This document shows positions 6,540 to 14,716 of a stretch of 25,432 bases of DNA, piece by piece. This DNA is from Clostridiales bacterium (lineage in GTDB: Bacteria; Bacillota; Clostridia; WRLR01): NCBI GenBank assembly GCA_031287655.1, contig JAITSR010000419.1, positions 1 through 25,432 on the forward strand. Direction: 5' to 3'. The translations under genes and the position numbers were made by a program. The notes beneath the pieces are model-generated. The model saw only the letters and a list, made by a program, of their open reading frames with translations. It was not told the DNA's origin and searched no databases. Positions within the stretch are counted from its first letter, which is position 1. Every line of letters begins with the position of its first letter.

Positions 6540-7145
6540 TCACTGTTTTTCAGCGTCAAGCATAAACAGCGACGCGTCTTTGTTCATGAACATCTTGCTC
6601 CCATAATAAAACGTGGAGGAACGGATTAGCGTGTACCCGCACCGGCGCACGGTTGCCCCCAGTGCCTGTTGATCAAATCCGTTATGAACTTCAGTGGAGA
6701 CCACCTCGTTATTTTTGTCGAAATCGACAATCAACAAATGTCCGCCGTCATTCAGTACGGGACGCAGACGCCGCAGAAACAGCTCGACGTCTTTTATGTG
6801 GAGCAGCACTTGCGCGACGATAATATAGTCGGTCTTCAAACCGGATGGATTCTCAACCAGCAAATCACATTGCAGCGCATCCGCGTTTTGTGCGTGAGAA
6901 TCCTCAATTTTGCGCTTGACGCATTCAACCATTTTAGGTGAAGCGTCAATAAAGAGAATTTGCCGGAAAACGTCAAGCAGACGCAGGCCGACAAGACCCG
7001 TTCCACATCCGTAGTCAATCGCGCGTTTCCCCGCAAAGCCGCCCACGCTGCGGCGAATATGCTCGGAAATGGCGTCTGCGACCATGATGCGTTCCGCGGT
7101 GTCATATTGCTCCGCTATGGAATCAAATTTTTCAATGTTTCCCAA
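6540..7145 (-). CDS. Class I SAM-dependent methyltransferase
   Basis: The protein (201 residues from TTG 7145) has the S-adenosylmethionine fold: motif I AIDYGCGTGLVGL at about 42-54, an acidic end of the second strand ILFIDASPKMVE, TDYIIVAQVLLHI as the fourth strand region and GGHLLIVDFDKNN near motif III. It resembles small-molecule methyltransferases of the UbiE/Tam kind, and the substrate is unknown. TTG 7145 is chosen because GGGGGAAA lies 7 nt upstream and the protein then begins MGNIEKFDSIAEQYD, a typical start for the family. The frame is open further, to a TTG at 7205, without a ribosome site. It lies 79 bp behind the DUF1697 gene and probably shares its transcript. Confidence 0.85.
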   Translation of the reverse strand: MGNIEKFDSIAEQYDTAERIMVADAISEHIRRSVGGFAGKRAIDYGCGTGLVGLRLLDVFRQILFIDASPKMVECVKRKIEDSHAQNADALQCDLLVENPSGLKTDYIIVAQVLLHIKDVELFLRRLRPVLNDGGHLLIVDFDKNNEVVSTEVHNGFDQQALGATVRRCGYTLIRSSTFYYGSKMFMNKDASLFMLDAEKQ

Positions 7146-7224
7146 TGCAGTTTCCCCCTGTTTTAAAATATTTTCCGCAGCGGCATCATAATCAGCCGGA
7201 TGCAATTCGTGTTCTACGCCGTCT

Positions 7225-7788
7225 TCAGCCCCCCTTGACTTTGCGCATGTTGATCAGTTCCGCCAGCTTAACGGTTGTGTTCGCGTTGCGGATGGTAATG
7301 GCGTTGTACACGGCTTTGTTGCCAACTACCTTTGACCAGCGCGTCCGGGAATAGGTTTTCAGCGAAGCCGACCAGAAAATCACCCGACCGTGACAGGCGA
7401 TGCGCTCGTTTTCCGGATTTACCTCGCCAACTGCGGCACAGGCTTCCTCCGCCGTCATGGGCGGAATGACAAAGATGGCGTTGTGCGTGAAGTCCTTGTC
7501 TGCCCGCCACCAGTCCGGCGTGTGCGAAACGGCGTCCAGCAGATCGGCGGCGGAGATGATGTTGACGGCAATCGTCAACCCGAACCGCTCTGAAATCACA
7601 GCTTCGCAGACCGATTTGATTTCGGATAAATCCTGCGTATCGCTGTCGAAAATCACGTTGCCGCTGTTGATATAAGTCATGACATTCGCAAATCCGCGGC
7701 TCTCAAATTCCGCTTTGAGCCGCTTCATGTCGATTTTGTTGTTGCCGCCCACATTGACGCCCCGCAGCAGGGCGATATATGTCGTCAT
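7225..7788 (-). CDS. DUF1697 family protein
   Basis: This 187-residue protein begins MTTYIALLRGVNVGGNNKI and continues with NVMTYINSGNVIFDS, which are hallmarks of DUF1697. Later segments FTHNAIFVIPP, VIFWSASLKTYSRTRWSKV and AITIRNANTTVKLAEL also fit, and the length is as usual for the family. Function is unknown; the fold is ferredoxin-like, and the proteins appear to be cytoplasmic. ATG 7788 is preceded by GAGGGG at about 10 nt. It is first in a likely two-gene unit with the methyltransferase. Confidence 0.93.
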   Translation of the reverse strand: MTTYIALLRGVNVGGNNKIDMKRLKAEFESRGFANVMTYINSGNVIFDSDTQDLSEIKSVCEAVISERFGLTIAVNIISAADLLDAVSHTPDWWRADKDFTHNAIFVIPPMTAEEACAAVGEVNPENERIACHGRVIFWSASLKTYSRTRWSKVVGNKAVYNAITIRNANTTVKLAELINMRKVKGG

Positions 7789-7837
7789 AGACCTAAGCCC
7801 CTCACTCTGTCAGATTTTGTTACCGCGTTACCGCGAA

Positions 7838-7866
7838 TTGTGGCAATCTTTCAAAAATGGTAAAAT
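7838..7866 (+). promoter_or_regulatory. Promoter for the 2-hydroxyacid dehydrogenase at 8012
   Basis: TTGTGG (7838-7843) and TAAAAT (7861-7866) are separated by 17 bp. The leader that follows is about 140 nt and contains a small hairpin with arms ATGCC and GGGCAT near 7950. A second, weaker promoter closer to the gene cannot be excluded. Confidence 0.5.
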
Positions 7867-8011
7867 GTTATGAACCAAAGCGAACACAACCATTGTAAAC
7901 CACAGCAAACCTATACAACCATCTTACGCTGTAATTGAAGAAATGCCGCATGGGCATTTTACCAGAAGCCAACGAGTATGAAAAGATCATTATGAAACGG
8001 AGGTCTGAAAG

Positions 8012-9016
8012 ATGGGAGAGGGAGAGGGCAGGACGATAGGGACCGCGCTGGTCACGGTCGAGTACACGGGCCGGCACTGGGAGCGTATCGCAGAAGCGCT
8101 GCGCCCCGCTCGGGTGATTCGGGCCGCGCCTAAGGACGGCGCGGCGATCGCGGCGGCGCTCGAGGGCGGCGCGGACGTCGCGATTCTGGCGGGCGACGCG
8201 GACAGTTTAATTTTGGAAAAGGGCAGGCAGCTCCGCTGGATTCACTGCAACCACGCGGGGATCAACAACTCCGCGCGCCCGGAGGTCTTTGAGCGCGGGA
8301 TCACGCTTACGAGCTCCGCGGGCCGCTCGGGGCCGGTGCTCGCCGAGCACACCTTCTATCTCCTGCTGTCGCTTGTCTATCGCTCGCGGCTCGCGGAGCG
8401 GCAGCAGCGGGAGCATGTGTGGAACAACCTCTATCGGGACAGCCGCGGCCTCTATGAAAAGACGATCGGGATCGTCGGCCTCGGCAATACGGGCCGGGAG
8501 ATCGCGGCGCGGGCAAAGGCGTTCGGAATGACGGTACTGGGCTATGGCAGGTCCGCCGCCGCGGTCCCCGCGAATGTCGACCGGTATTGGGCAGCGGAGC
8601 GCGGCGACGGCGTGGAGACGCTGCTGCGCGAGAGCGACGTCGTCGTGCTCGCCGCGCGCCTGACGGACCGGACATGGCACTTGATCGACGCGGCGGCGCT
8701 CTCAATGATGAAAAAGACGGCGCTGCTCGTGAACATCTCGCGCGGCGCGGTCGTGGACGAGGCCGCGCTCGCCTTGGCGCTGCGGGACGGGACGATCGCG
8801 GGCGCGGCGAGCGACGTGTTTGAAACGGAACCGCTTCCGGAGGGGAGCCCGCTGTGGGATCTGCCAAACATGGTGATCACGCCGCATTGCACCCCCGAGA
8901 TGCCGGACATGCCCGGGAACTGCGTCGAGATTATCTGCGAAAATATCAAGGCGTATCGGGAAGGCGCGGAGCGCTTGCGCAATCAAGTGGACATTCGGGA
9001 TGTTTATACAAAATAG
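8012..9016 (+). CDS. D-2-hydroxyacid dehydrogenase, NAD(P)-binding
   Basis: The 334-residue protein belongs to the D-isomer-specific 2-hydroxyacid dehydrogenases, which interconvert 2-oxo acids and D-2-hydroxy acids. The nucleotide-binding loop is IGIVGLGNTGREIA (about 152-165). The catalytic set is Arg244 in NISRGAVVDE, Glu273 in DVFETEPLP and His292 in ITPHCTPEMP. Family members more often have PHxS or PHxA after the histidine, so Cys next to it is slightly unusual. Start ATG 8012 has CGGAGG 8 nt upstream. The substrate is not predictable; it may work with the sugar-type ABC importer that follows, though that gene has its own promoter. Confidence 0.9.
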   Translation: MGEGEGRTIGTALVTVEYTGRHWERIAEALRPARVIRAAPKDGAAIAAALEGGADVAILAGDADSLILEKGRQLRWIHCNHAGINNSARPEVFERGITLTSSAGRSGPVLAEHTFYLLLSLVYRSRLAERQQREHVWNNLYRDSRGLYEKTIGIVGLGNTGREIAARAKAFGMTVLGYGRSAAAVPANVDRYWAAERGDGVETLLRESDVVVLAARLTDRTWHLIDAAALSMMKKTALLVNISRGAVVDEAALALALRDGTIAGAASDVFETEPLPEGSPLWDLPNMVITPHCTPEMPDMPGNCVEIICENIKAYREGAERLRNQVDIRDVYTK

Positions 9017-9132
9017 ACAGATTTGTATCCATTATTTATATCTCCATTCCCGTTTCTCCACAAAAGCGCGCTATTTTTTCAAAAAAAAGGAATATAGTAT
9101 CAGTCGGCACATGGTGTTTATGGGAAAACTCG

Positions 9133-9141
9133 TGATATAAT
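9133..9141 (+). promoter_or_regulatory. Extended -10 promoter of the sugar-type ABC operon
   Basis: TGATATAAT is a perfect extended -10 element (TGnTATAAT). The -35 region, around GGTGTT at 17 bp, is poor, which extended -10 promoters tolerate. Transcription would begin near 9148, at the foot of the hairpin at 9150-9183. Confidence 0.65.
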
Positions 9142-9149
9142 GAATTAGA

Positions 9150-9183
9150 ACCAAAAAATGAACTCCATATTCATATTTTTGGT
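9150..9183 (+). promoter_or_regulatory. Hairpin at the 5' end of the lplA-like transcript
   Basis: ACCAAAAAATGAA (9150-9162) and TTCATATTTTTGGT (9170-9183) pair over 13 bp with one bulge and a 7-nt loop. The site sits immediately after the predicted transcript start and 29 nt before the start codon. It could be an operator or a 5' stabilising stem. Confidence 0.6.
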
Positions 9184-9212
9184 ACATACATTTAAAAGGA
9201 GGATATTTGAAA

Positions 9213-11036
9213 ATGAGTTTAAAAAGAACAACCAGCCTATTTCTCGCGGTGCTGCTGTTGATCGCGGTCGCCGTGAGCGGCTGTACGCCGGCGCCGACGG
9301 ATACGACGACCGCGGCGGCCACAACGGCGGCTGCCACAACGGCCGCGGCGACCACAGCCGCGGAGGCGGCCACAACGGCTGCGGAGGCGGCCACGACTGC
9401 GGCAGCCGCAACGACGACCGCCGCGGCTGCTGCAGAGGCGGCCGCTCCGGCCGCGTCGGGCGGGTTCGACAGGACGCCGGCCTCTTTAAAAATGCTGTAC
9501 CTGTATAACTCCGCGACGACATACGACCCGTGGCGCGATACGGCGGTCGGCAAGGCGCTTGCGGAGCTGACGAAGGTCGACTTGGAAATGGAGTTCCTCG
9601 TCGGCGCGGACGCCCGGCAGAAGGCTTCGCTCCTGATCGCCGCCGGCGAGTACCCGGACCTTTTGAGCACAGGCGAGTCGTCCGGCGACTTTTATGGCGC
9701 GGGCGCGCTGATACCGCTCGACAGTTACCTCGATACGCTGCCAAACTTTAACGACTGCTACACGGATTCCTACTATAAGCTCATGACGCAGGAGGACGGC
9801 CACATTTATTGGATCAGCTATCAGCATGCGACGGAAAACCGCGTCTACCCCGCCGCGGGCTACTATCTGAGCATGGACGCCCTCAAAGAAAACGACTACC
9901 CGGTCGTGACGGATTTTGACGAGTGGCAGAGGATTATCATCGACTACAAAAAAGCCCATCCGGACTTTAACGGACAGCCGACGATCGGCTTTACGGTGCC
10001 GACGGAGGCCGTGCGCGCGAGCGCGATTGAATACGGCGGTTCGCGTTTCCTCGCCGGGTATCAGAACGACGGCCTGACGATTGTCGAGCCCGAGACGCTC
10101 GAAGCGAAAATCATCATGAATCAGGATTTTCAAAAAGAGTTTGTGCATATGATGTTCAACTTCTGGAACGAAGGCGTCGCGGACCCCGAAATGTTCATGC
10201 AGACCGACGACCAGTACAACGCGAAGATCGCCTCCGGCCGCGTCGTAGGCTTATATGACCAACGATGGGCGATTGTGAACGGCCTCGCCGCATTGGAGAC
10301 GACCGCGCCGGAGCGTATGCTTCTCGCGTTCCCGGTGACGTTCAAGGGTGTGGAGCGCGAGCGGTATCAAGGCGCGCGCAACTTTACGGGCGGTCAGGGG
10401 ATCGGCATTTCCTCATCGGCAAAGGACCCCGACCGCGTCGCGCAGTTCCTGAGCGACCTTTGCTCGGAGGAAGCGCAGATTCTGCTTCGCTGGGGGATCG
10501 AGGGGGAGGACTATTCGGTCGCCGCGGACGGCACGCATGAAAAAAGCGTCGAGCAGTGGCAAAGTTATTCCGTGCAGGAGACGCGGCATCAGAGGGGCAT
10601 TGAGCTTATGACATGGTTCAACCTGTACCCGAACCTCAAAGAGCTGCCCGGTTGCAAAACGCTGCCGAACCCGCAGCTGACGCAGGGCTATATCGAAAAC
10701 GTGTATAAGCCTTTCGAGTTGGAATTTCTGTCCCATTACGCGGATCGCGGGTACACGACGTTCTCCAGCTGGTTTGCCCCGACCTATGACGCGGAATATG
10801 AAGTCGGCTGGTCAATCCGTCAGCGCATCGACCCGCAGAACCCCGCTAAGATCGCGGGCGACACGGCGCTTGAAATCTCGTTGGAATACATTCCAAAAAT
10901 GGTTCAGGCCGGCACGGAAGAAAAGTTTGAGCAGCTCTGGCAAGAGTTCTGCGGCGTGTTGGATACGCTTCCTTTGAAGGAATATGAAGTGCTCGCGACG
11001 CAGATGATCCGGGACAGCACGCAGTTCTATAAGTAG
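9213..11036 (+). CDS. LplA-like extracellular solute-binding lipoprotein of an ABC importer
   Basis: The 607-residue protein has a signal peptide with lipobox VSGC and the lipidated Cys24, then a Thr/Ala-rich linker to about residue 84. The mature domain (SLKMLYLYNS..., AAGEYPDLLSTGES, GALIPLDSYLDTLPN, TGGQGIGISSSAKDPDRVAQFLSDL) resembles the large family 1 binding proteins that partner LplB/LplC permeases and take up oligosaccharides or polysaccharide fragments. The ligand is unknown. ATG 9213 is chosen with AGGAGG 10 nt upstream; the TTG at 9207 is too close to it. No ATPase gene lies in the operon, so a shared MsmX-like ATPase elsewhere is likely. The linker is encoded by repeated ACN/GCN codons. 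Confidence 0.9.
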   Translation: MSLKRTTSLFLAVLLLIAVAVSGCTPAPTDTTTAAATTAAATTAAATTAAEAATTAAEAATTAAAATTTAAAAAEAAAPAASGGFDRTPASLKMLYLYNSATTYDPWRDTAVGKALAELTKVDLEMEFLVGADARQKASLLIAAGEYPDLLSTGESSGDFYGAGALIPLDSYLDTLPNFNDCYTDSYYKLMTQEDGHIYWISYQHATENRVYPAAGYYLSMDALKENDYPVVTDFDEWQRIIIDYKKAHPDFNGQPTIGFTVPTEAVRASAIEYGGSRFLAGYQNDGLTIVEPETLEAKIIMNQDFQKEFVHMMFNFWNEGVADPEMFMQTDDQYNAKIASGRVVGLYDQRWAIVNGLAALETTAPERMLLAFPVTFKGVERERYQGARNFTGGQGIGISSSAKDPDRVAQFLSDLCSEEAQILLRWGIEGEDYSVAADGTHEKSVEQWQSYSVQETRHQRGIELMTWFNLYPNLKELPGCKTLPNPQLTQGYIENVYKPFELEFLSHYADRGYTTFSSWFAPTYDAEYEVGWSIRQRIDPQNPAKIAGDTALEISLEYIPKMVQAGTEEKFEQLWQEFCGVLDTLPLKEYEVLATQMIRDSTQFYK

Positions 11037-11071
11037 GTTTCGGCTCCGAAAGGTCTAAAAACGCAAAGGCG

Positions 11072-11108
11072 CGGAGGTCAGAAGTTCTGTATTCTGACCT
11101 CCGTTTTT
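11072..11108 (+). terminator. Intrinsic terminator between binding protein and permeases
   Basis: CGGAGGTCAGAA (11072-11083) and TTCTGACCTCCG (11092-11103) form a perfect 12-bp stem with an 8-nt loop, followed by TTTTT. It lies 35 bp after the lipoprotein stop and just before the ribosome site of the next gene. Partial read-through would give more binding protein than permease. Confidence 0.85.
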
Positions 11109-11126
11109 CAAAAGGAGGGGGCTGTC

Positions 11127-12092
11127 TTGATCGTTCATTCAACACAAGCTGAGGCTGCCATCAGGGGTGTCGGCAAGCCGAGGGGTTTTTGGGCCACGCT
11201 CTGGAAGCAGCGGCAGCTTGTCGTCCTGTCGCTTCCGGTTCTGTTTGTTCTCGTGTTTTCGTATTTTCCGCTTTGGGGCTGGCTGATCGCGTTTCAAAAT
11301 TACAGGCCTTCAAACAAGATCGGCTTTTTCCAGCAGGAGTGGGTCGGGCTGCGGCAATTTGCGGAGCTGTTTGCCGATCCGAAGTTCTTTCGCGCGCTGC
11401 GCAATTCGCTTGGCATCGGCGCGCTCAAAATTATCTGTTCCTACTTTTTTACGCTGCTTTTGGCGGTGCTGGTCAATGAGATCCGCGTTTCATGGTTCAA
11501 GCGGTCTGTGCAGACGATCAGCTACCTGCCGCATTTCGTGTCGTGGGTCGTCGCCGCGAACCTTATTTTTGTCTCGCTCTCCCCGGAGGGCGGCATCCTC
11601 AACGAGATTTTGCAGCGCTTGGGCATCACTTCGTCGCCGATCGCGTTTATGGGGCTGCCAAACGCGTTTTGGCTGATCGCCGCGCTCAGCGAGGTTTGGA
11701 AAAGCGCCGGGTATGGCGCGATCGTCTACTTGGCCGTTATGACTTCGATTGACCCATCGCTGTACGAATCCGCGGATATGGACGGCGCGGGGCGGATTCG
11801 GAAAATTTTCGCGATTACGCTGCCGTCCATCACACCGACGATCAAGATCATGCTGGTCCTGTCGATCGGGAGGCTGCTGTCGGTCGGCTTTGAGCAGATC
11901 TATATCCTGATGACGCCGTCGACGATTGACACGGCGACGACGCTTGAGGTCTACATCTATACATTCGCGATGAAGCTCGCGCTCTACTCAAAAGGCGCGG
12001 CGATGAGCATTTTCAACTCCGTTGTGTCGGTCGTGCTCATCGTGCTCAGCAACACCTTTGCCAAATTGCTGGACGGCGAAGGTATCATGTAG
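11127..12092 (+). CDS. LplB-like ABC transporter permease
   Basis: This is a 321-residue inner-membrane permease with about six membrane segments, beginning with VVLSLPVLFVLVFSYFPLWG. YFPLWGWLIAFQNYRP and SYLPHFVSWVVAANL are typical of the LplB group. The EAA loop that contacts the ATPase reads YESADMDGAGRIRKIFAITLP near residue 213. The start is TTG 11127 with AGGAGGGG 6 nt upstream; no ATG is better placed. It lies 25 bp before the second permease gene and after the terminator, so it depends on read-through. Confidence 0.93.
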   Translation: MIVHSTQAEAAIRGVGKPRGFWATLWKQRQLVVLSLPVLFVLVFSYFPLWGWLIAFQNYRPSNKIGFFQQEWVGLRQFAELFADPKFFRALRNSLGIGALKIICSYFFTLLLAVLVNEIRVSWFKRSVQTISYLPHFVSWVVAANLIFVSLSPEGGILNEILQRLGITSSPIAFMGLPNAFWLIAALSEVWKSAGYGAIVYLAVMTSIDPSLYESADMDGAGRIRKIFAITLPSITPTIKIMLVLSIGRLLSVGFEQIYILMTPSTIDTATTLEVYIYTFAMKLALYSKGAAMSIFNSVVSVVLIVLSNTFAKLLDGEGIM

Positions 12093-12117
12093 TGGTCGGA
12101 AAGGAGTGGTGATAACA

Positions 12118-13074
12118 ATGGCTTCCAATGCTCAAGCTCAAATCCCCGGCGGTCGAATGGCGCTCGGTCGCATTTCCGCCCGCGCCGAAAATGTGATTTT
12201 TGATTCCGTAAACGTCGTCCTCATGCTTTTTGTCTGTATCGTGACGCTCTACCCGTTTATCAACACGGTCGCGGTCTCGTTCAACGATTCGACGGACGCG
12301 GTCCGCGGCGGTATCTACCTGTGGCCAAGGGTTTTTTCACTGAAAAGCTATGAGACGATTTTGATCAAAACGTCTGCAATCCCGCACTCGGCAATGATTT
12401 CCGCCCTGCGGGCCATATCGGGCACGCTGATCAGTATCCCGCTGTCGATGATGCTGGCGTATGTAATGACGCGCAAGGATTATGTACTGCGCGGCCTGAT
12501 CACAAAGCTGACGCTGTTCACGCTCTATGTGTCCGGCGGGCTAATCCCGACATTTTTGACGTTCCGCTCGTATGGGCTGATGAACAGCTTTCTCGTCTAT
12601 GTCCTGCCGCCCGCGATTTCAGGTTTTAACGTGCTTGTGATGCGCTCTTATATCGCGGGGATCCCGTTTGAGCTGACCGAGTCGGCAAAGATGGACGGCG
12701 CGAGCGAATACCGGATTCTCTTTACAATCATCTTCCCGCTTGCGCTGCCCGTAATCGCGACGATCAGCCTGTTTATCTCCGTCAATCAGTGGAACCAGTG
12801 GTTTGATACGATGCTGTACTGTTCGTCGACGCGGAACCTCTCCACGCTGCAATTTGAACTGAAAAAGGTGCTCGACTCGGCAAACTCCATGTCAGGCGAC
12901 GCCGTCCTTGCAGAGGCTTTGGGCTCGTCGGGGGACGGCTCGTCCGGACGAGTCACGACGCAGACGATCCGCGCCGCAATGACCATCATCTCGGTCGTGC
13001 CGATCGCCTGCGTCTACCCCTTCTTGCAGAAGTATTTTGTCAAAGGCCTGACGATCGGGGCCGTCAAAGGCTGA
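12118..13074 (+). CDS. LplC/YtcP-like ABC transporter permease
   Basis: The 318-residue protein is the second permease of the importer. It has about six membrane segments, the start pattern VIFDSVNVVLMLFVCIVTLYPFINTVAVSFND, FTLYVSGGLIPTFLTFRSYGLMNSFLVYVLP, and the EAA loop TESAKMDGASEYRILFTIIFPLALP near residue 187. The C-terminus KYFVKGLTIGAVKG is the standard ending of this family. ATG 12118 has AAGGAG 11 nt upstream. Two in-frame GTG codons lie closer to it but would leave too little spacing. The gene ends 8 bp before a 45-bp palindrome. Confidence 0.94.
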   Translation: MASNAQAQIPGGRMALGRISARAENVIFDSVNVVLMLFVCIVTLYPFINTVAVSFNDSTDAVRGGIYLWPRVFSLKSYETILIKTSAIPHSAMISALRAISGTLISIPLSMMLAYVMTRKDYVLRGLITKLTLFTLYVSGGLIPTFLTFRSYGLMNSFLVYVLPPAISGFNVLVMRSYIAGIPFELTESAKMDGASEYRILFTIIFPLALPVIATISLFISVNQWNQWFDTMLYCSSTRNLSTLQFELKKVLDSANSMSGDAVLAEALGSSGDGSSGRVTTQTIRAAMTIISVVPIACVYPFLQKYFVKGLTIGAVKG

Positions 13075-13082
13075 CAATATTC

Positions 13083-13127
13083 GTCCACGAAATATCTCTC
13101 ACCAGTGGTGAGAGATATTTCGTGGAC
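13083..13127. repeat. 45-bp near-perfect palindrome
   Basis: A left arm of 22 bases starting GTCCACGAAATATC (13083-13104) is the exact reverse complement of the right arm at 13106-13127, with one G between them. It lies 8 bp after the LplC-like stop, between two convergent genes. Neither side has a T-run, so it is not a classical intrinsic terminator, although such a strong stem could still stop polymerase or protect mRNA 3' ends. It might also belong to a dispersed palindromic repeat family. Confidence 0.9.
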
Positions 13128-13195
13128 ACGTCTGCCGATTCCCCGTTTTATCGCGGCTTTCTCCCAATTTAATTCCCGCGAACGACCGAGCGTAT

Positions 13196-13663
13196 TTAGC
13201 GGTTCTGCCGCTCTTTTAGAACCTCCACACATCGTTTCAACACAGGTATCGTCGGCGGCGATATGTTCTCCGGCAAATTATCAATCTCAAACCATCGGAG
13301 GTCTGACGTTTCATCGGTTTGCGCCTTCATTTCGCCGGAGAAATCCTCACACAAATAAGCGATGTCAACAATACTCACCTGATCGCCATTGGGGTATGTA
13401 TAGTACAATTCCCTGCCGGAAAATATACCGAGCAATTCAAGGCTGTTGGCGATAAGCCCTGTTTCTTCCAACAGCTCGCGCTTTGCGGCTTCCTCCACAA
13501 CTTCACCAAGCTCACAGCAGCCGCCGTGTTCAGCCCAGCAACCGTTGTCGAGCCTTTTTTGCAGCAACAGTTTATGATCTTTATGAATAAACACGCTTGC
13601 GCCTACGACCAACAGCCGTTCATGACCGATATGCTTTCGCATGGCTTTTATGTATTGCATCAT
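13196..13663 (-). CDS. NUDIX hydrolase
   Basis: This 155-residue protein carries the full Nudix box, G-x5-E-x7-REUxEExGU, as GGCCELGEVVEEAAKRELLEETGL at residues 47-70. The preceding segment VVGASVFIHKDHKLLLQKR and the WAEHGG strand fit nucleoside diphosphate-X hydrolases. The substrate, perhaps a damaged nucleotide or NDP-sugar, cannot be told. The gene starts with two adjacent ATG codons at 13663 and 13660. The upstream GGGAG is about 11-13 nt away, so either may be used. It follows the D-lactate dehydrogenase-like gene by 42 bp on the same strand. Confidence 0.93.
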   Translation of the reverse strand: MMQYIKAMRKHIGHERLLVVGASVFIHKDHKLLLQKRLDNGCWAEHGGCCELGEVVEEAAKRELLEETGLIANSLELLGIFSGRELYYTYPNGDQVSIVDIAYLCEDFSGEMKAQTDETSDLRWFEIDNLPENISPPTIPVLKRCVEVLKERQNR

Positions 13664-13705
13664 AGCTGGTTTTCTCCCACCGGTTATCTTATCGAAACAG
13701 TGATA

Positions 13706-14698
13706 TTATGTCAACTCGTTTGCGCAGCGGCCCGACGTGAGATAGGCGTGGAGGTTCGCGACCGCGCCGGCGGCCATCGCCCGCACCGACTTGTCTGTAA
13801 AAAAGCTCGCGTGCGGGGCGTAGATCACATTGTCGCGCGACACGAGGTCACAGAATACGGGGTCGCCCGGCTTTGTGCCGATCGGGATTTTGCGCAGAAT
13901 CTCAAACTCGTTCTCGTACACGTCAAAGCCGAGCGCATCCACCTTGCCCTCGTCCATCGCGTCGCGCACCGCGGAGAAGTCAAAGATGGCGCCGCGCGCG
14001 GTGTTGATCAGAATCACGCCGTCCTTCATCCCGGCGATTGTCTCGCGGTTTACCATGCCGCGCGTCTCGCGCGTCAGCGGGCAGTGAAAAAAGAGGATGT
14101 CGCAGGCGGCATAGAGCGTGCCGGGCGCCGCGTGGTACTCCGCGAGCGCCGAGAGTTCCGGCTTTTCCGTGCGGCTGTGGTAGTGTACGCCGCAGCCGAA
14201 GCCGCGCAGGAGCCGGATCGTTTCCGAGCCGATCCGCCCCGCGCCGACGACGCCCGCGGCAAGCGTGTTGAGCTCGCGGCCGCGCAGACCGGGCAAAGTG
14301 TAGTTATCGGCGTCGACGCGCCGGATCGTCGGCTTTAGTTTGCGCAAAAGCGAGAGCGCGAGCAGGATTGAATACTCGCTGATCGCGCTCGGCGAATAGT
14401 CCGGGACATTCGCCGCGAGCAGGCCGGATTCGCGGATGCTCTCAATATCGAGATGGTCCGTACCCGCGGCCTGCGACACGATGTATTTTACGCCCGCGCG
14501 AATAAGCGCGCCCGCGACGTTCCGATCCACCTTGCTCGAGGTTGAAATCCAGACGGCGGGAAAGCCCTCCGCCGCCCCGGCGTTCGCGAGGCTCAGGCTG
14601 TCGTCGAGCCGCGTGAAATCGAGCCCATAGTCCCTGTTGATCTCCTCGATCAGGGTGAGGTCGCTGCCTTTGCTCCCATAGTGCAGTACCTTCAACAT
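13706..14698 (-). CDS. D-lactate dehydrogenase-like D-2-hydroxyacid dehydrogenase
   Basis: The 330-residue protein belongs to the D-LDH/VanH branch of 2-hydroxyacid dehydrogenases. The nucleotide loop is VVGAGRIGSETI (about 150-161). Catalytic residues fall at Arg235 (NTARGA), Glu264 (DVYENE) and His296 (YAPHASFFT), the same numbers as I recall for Lactobacillus D-LDH. AAGTDHLD at 78-85 is the usual substrate-side loop. It probably reduces pyruvate or a related 2-oxo acid with NADH. ATG 14698 has AAGGAGAG 9 nt upstream. The TetR gene ends only 18 bp before the ATG, so the two are almost certainly co-transcribed, and the regulator may control this enzyme. Confidence 0.93.
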   Translation of the reverse strand: MLKVLHYGSKGSDLTLIEEINRDYGLDFTRLDDSLSLANAGAAEGFPAVWISTSSKVDRNVAGALIRAGVKYIVSQAAGTDHLDIESIRESGLLAANVPDYSPSAISEYSILLALSLLRKLKPTIRRVDADNYTLPGLRGRELNTLAAGVVGAGRIGSETIRLLRGFGCGVHYHSRTEKPELSALAEYHAAPGTLYAACDILFFHCPLTRETRGMVNRETIAGMKDGVILINTARGAIFDFSAVRDAMDEGKVDALGFDVYENEFEILRKIPIGTKPGDPVFCDLVSRDNVIYAPHASFFTDKSVRAMAAGAVANLHAYLTSGRCANELT

Positions 14699-14716
14699 AA
14701 TCCTAGACTCTCCTTT

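Noticed and set aside
7146..7205. Upstream TTG start for the methyltransferase
   Set aside because: No ribosome site before 7205, whereas TTG 7145 has GGGGGAAA and gives a family-like start.
9071..9670. 199-codon minus-strand Ala/Val frame
   Set aside because: Mirror image of the Thr/Ala linker codons of the lipoprotein gene, not an independent protein.
13083..13127. Palindrome as a standard intrinsic terminator
   Set aside because: No T-run on either strand directly after the stem; kept as an unexplained palindrome.
13319..14338. 339-codon plus-strand frame
   Set aside because: It runs antisense through the NUDIX and D-lactate dehydrogenase-like genes, both of which show full catalytic motifs.
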